Below are positions 8,070 to 9,669 of a stretch of 9,669 nucleotides of DNA, piece after piece; position 1 is the first letter of the stretch, and every line of letters begins with the position of its first letter. The position numbers and the translations under genes were made by a program. Source of the DNA: Chloroflexota bacterium. Lineage in GTDB: Bacteria > Chloroflexota > Anaerolineae > UBA1429. The DNA is taken from contig JACIWY010000109.1 in assembly GCA_014360745.1 (NCBI GenBank), positions 1 through 9,669 on the forward strand, read 5' to 3'. Below the pieces are notes generated by a model. It was not told where the DNA came from, ran no database searches, and saw only the letters and a list, made by a program, of their open reading frames with translations.

Positions 8070-9669
8070 TCACCGCACCATTGTACCATTGCCGAGCAAG
8101 AGACGCGAATCGCCCTCCGGCGTCAACAATCTCGTTCCCGTGGCGGGATCATACAAGCCCACCTCTAACAAGGCTACCCCTCGATAATCGGGCTTGAGCC
8201 ATTCCAACAGATGCTCGTCGAGGATATACTCGCCGGCCAACCAGCCCCTGGTCGGTCGCGTTCCTCTGGCAGGCGGGCCATCGTGTTGGGCTATCAATTC
8301 CCCTTTCTCACTTAACAGATGGGTGAACACCACATAGTCGATATCCGGCGTGCTCAAGGCGCGCCAATAAAGGGTGAGAGGGATCTCTTGGCCAGCACGG
8401 ATAGCCTCGACGGCCAAGTCGTAGCCGACCAATTCGGCCACCTCGCCGAGGCGCCCCGAAGCGCCCAGTTTTGGGCTGGGCGGGGCGAAAGTGCGCGCTA
8501 TCCGATGGATGTCGATCTGCCCTAGCGTCCACGGCTTATACCCTTCCACAACGACCTGCACTATTGCTGGCCCTTCGGCGGCATCCAGCGGCACCTGGAT
8601 GGCCCGCCGATCGAGCACGACCTCGCCAGGCCGCCAACGATCCGTGGGATATTGCCCATAGACAGGCGCGGCGCTCTCGGCAGCCAAAACCACGCCCTCG
8701 CGGACGAGCCGCAGCACAGGGCGTAAATCCGGCAACGAGGATGTGCCCACATGATGCCATTCCAATAACACGTCGAGCATTTGGCCGGTATCGTACCCCT
8801 CGGCGAGAGCGCTATGCGCCGCGAGGACGAGCTGCTGCGCCGACGCGCCTTCGGCCGGCGGAGATTGTGACAAAGGAACAAGGCCCAAACGTTCGCGATC
8901 CGGCTCTTCCTCTGCCTGATAAGAGGGCTCTCGTAAATGAATGGAGCCCAACACATAGCGTTTGCCGGCCGGCGCGCCGGCTTGGTCTAGCAGATCAAGC
9001 CCTTCCGGCTCTTCTTCGGCATATACGCCCACATCCACCGTATAGGTCAACGGCGCCAGGCCAGGCGTAAGCGGCAGAATATGATAGGTGGTCACCGGCA
9101 CTTGGGCCATCCACTCTCCCGTCTCCTCACCTTCTCGATCCTCCAGGAGGGTATCTTGGCGGGCGAGAGGATGGCCGGCTTGATCGGTAACCTCCAGGGA
9201 GACTTTGAAATCCTGGTCAAGGTCATCAAGCGGGTTGAAGGTCAGCGCCACGGCGACGGCGTCATCGGCGGGCACATCGGTCTCGATAGCTGCGCGCAAA
9301 AGGGCCAACTTCTCAAAACGGGCCTCTTGTTCTACGATAAGCAAGGGGGCCGGCTTATCCTGGAGCGCATAGCGCACCACGGTATAGCCGGGCAGATGCT
9401 GGACGCCGACCTGGGCGCCGGCGCGTTCCAGCAAATAGTCGAGCAACCCGCGATGATCGCTCGTCCCCTGGTGCCAACGTACCAAAGCCGCCGTGGAGCG
9501 CTCCTGCCGCTCGGCGGAGACCAACGCTTCCACCTCTTCGTCCGACATACGATCCACTTCCAGGTACAGCACCGTCGCGAGAGCCTCCCGCAGGTTCTCA
9601 ACCTGCGGGAGGAGATAATAGCGCAGTGCCCAGTCATCGACGGGCACGAGAATGAGAGCATCCGGGGGC
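8070..9669 (-). CDS. C-terminal part of a probable membrane glycosyltransferase with three beta modules (5' end beyond window)
   Basis: The frame stays open to the right edge. A GTG at 9647 is available as a start, but the residues before it (PDALILVP) form a beta strand that continues into DDWALRYY. The same arrangement occurs after the membrane domain of the 3162-5723 protein (DVIVVAGPES, then ALKHYY). So the real start and the membrane part very likely lie outside. Counting from 9647, residues 1-100 look like the soluble domain that follows GT-C membrane segments, faintly like DUF2723-type proteins (YLLPQVENLR). Three beta-rich modules follow: about 110-235 (VGVY 206-209), about 285-385 (PTDRWRPG 334-341) and about 403-510 (GYDL 408-411, TLYW 425-428, GWLAGE 468-473, GLYDP 497-501). 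No membrane segment is visible after them, so this part is probably extracytoplasmic. An acidic linker (QAEEEPD, 244-250) separates modules one and two. It is the first visible gene of the operon. The glycosyltransferase assignment is by neighbours and architecture. Confidence 0.75.
   Translation of the reverse strand, partial: PPDALILVPVDDWALRYYLLPQVENLREALATVLYLEVDRMSDEEVEALVSAERQERSTAALVRWHQGTSDHRGLLDYLLERAGAQVGVQHLPGYTVVRYALQDKPAPLLIVEQEARFEKLALLRAAIETDVPADDAVAVALTFNPLDDLDQDFKVSLEVTDQAGHPLARQDTLLEDREGEETGEWMAQVPVTTYHILPLTPGLAPLTYTVDVGVYAEEEPEGLDLLDQAGAPAGKRYVLGSIHLREPSYQAEEEPDRERLGLVPLSQSPPAEGASAQQLVLAAHSALAEGYDTGQMLDVLLEWHHVGTSSLPDLRPVLRLVREGVVLAAESAAPVYGQYPTDRWRPGEVVLDRRAIQVPLDAAEGPAIVQVVVEGYKPWTLGQIDIHRIARTFAPPSPKLGASGRLGEVAELVGYDLAVEAIRAGQEIPLTLYWRALSTPDIDYVVFTHLLSEKGELIAQHDGPPARGTRPTRGWLAGEYILDEHLLEWLKPDYRGVALLEVGLYDPATGTRLLTPEGDSRLLLGNGTMVR
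9584..9612. repeat. Perfect 13-bp hairpin inside a coding region
   Basis: CCTCCCGCAGGTT (9584-9596) and AACCTGCGGGAGG (9600-9612) are exact reverse complements around the loop CTC. In the overlapping - strand gene it encodes LPQVENLRE and keeps the frame, so it does not look like a recent insertion. The RNA or single-stranded DNA form would be very stable. No second copy is seen in the window. Confidence 0.9.

Noticed and set aside
8967..8980. 14-base palindrome of GCCGGCGCGCCGGC
   Set aside because: Explained by Gly/Ala/Pro codons (AGAPAG) in the overlapping gene.
8471..9070. 199-residue + strand open frame opposite the rightmost gene
   Set aside because: Arg/Pro/Ala-rich shadow with no recognisable motif; the opposite strand encodes the module-bearing protein.
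1..9669. Defence system, prophage, transposon or CRISPR array
   Set aside because: No nuclease, helicase, transposase, integrase, reverse transcriptase or regularly spaced repeat is seen on either strand.

Overview
The window is GC-rich, densely coding bacterial DNA with six protein genes, one of them cut by the right edge. No tRNA, rRNA, CRISPR array or mobile element is visible. The best lineage guess is Chloroflexota (Anaerolineae-like). The large membrane glycosyltransferases with long extracytoplasmic tails of repeated beta-rich modules are, to my knowledge, typical of that phylum, and enolase-superfamily sugar-acid dehydratases are common there. This assignment is inference from protein style, not from a marker gene.

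Left part (1-3074), sugar-acid catabolism. Two enolase-superfamily enzymes of the acid-sugar dehydratase type face each other. One is on the + strand (182-1366). The other is on the - strand (1896-3074). A small + strand NIPSNAP-family gene (1541-1861) lies between them with its own plausible sigma70-type promoter. The NIPSNAP gene and the second dehydratase converge and share a compact bidirectional terminator hairpin (1866-1897) that overlaps the dehydratase stop codon. The two dehydratases belong to different subgroups: they have different metal-ligand motifs and different capping-loop lengths. They probably act on different aldonic or aldaric acids. Substrates cannot be read from the sequence.

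Right part (3162-9669), cell-envelope glycosylation. Three tightly packed - strand genes are transcribed from right to left: a gene whose 5' end is beyond the window, a DUF2142-like GT-C membrane protein, and a GT39/ArnT-like membrane protein. The gaps are 25 and 2 bases, so this is almost certainly one operon. All three proteins end in large extracytoplasmic regions built from the same kind of beta-rich module. I count seven copies, six of them sharing a recognisable W-x2-G core. The likely joint role is transfer of sugars from polyprenyl-phosphate donors to surface glycans or proteins, with the modules working outside the membrane.

The most interesting signals are the seven-copy module family spread over three different neighbouring proteins, and a perfect 13-bp hairpin with a 3-base loop inside the rightmost coding region. 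A Glu replaces the usual Asp at the first metal-ligand position of the second dehydratase. I do not see evidence for a defence system or another clearly new multi-gene machine.
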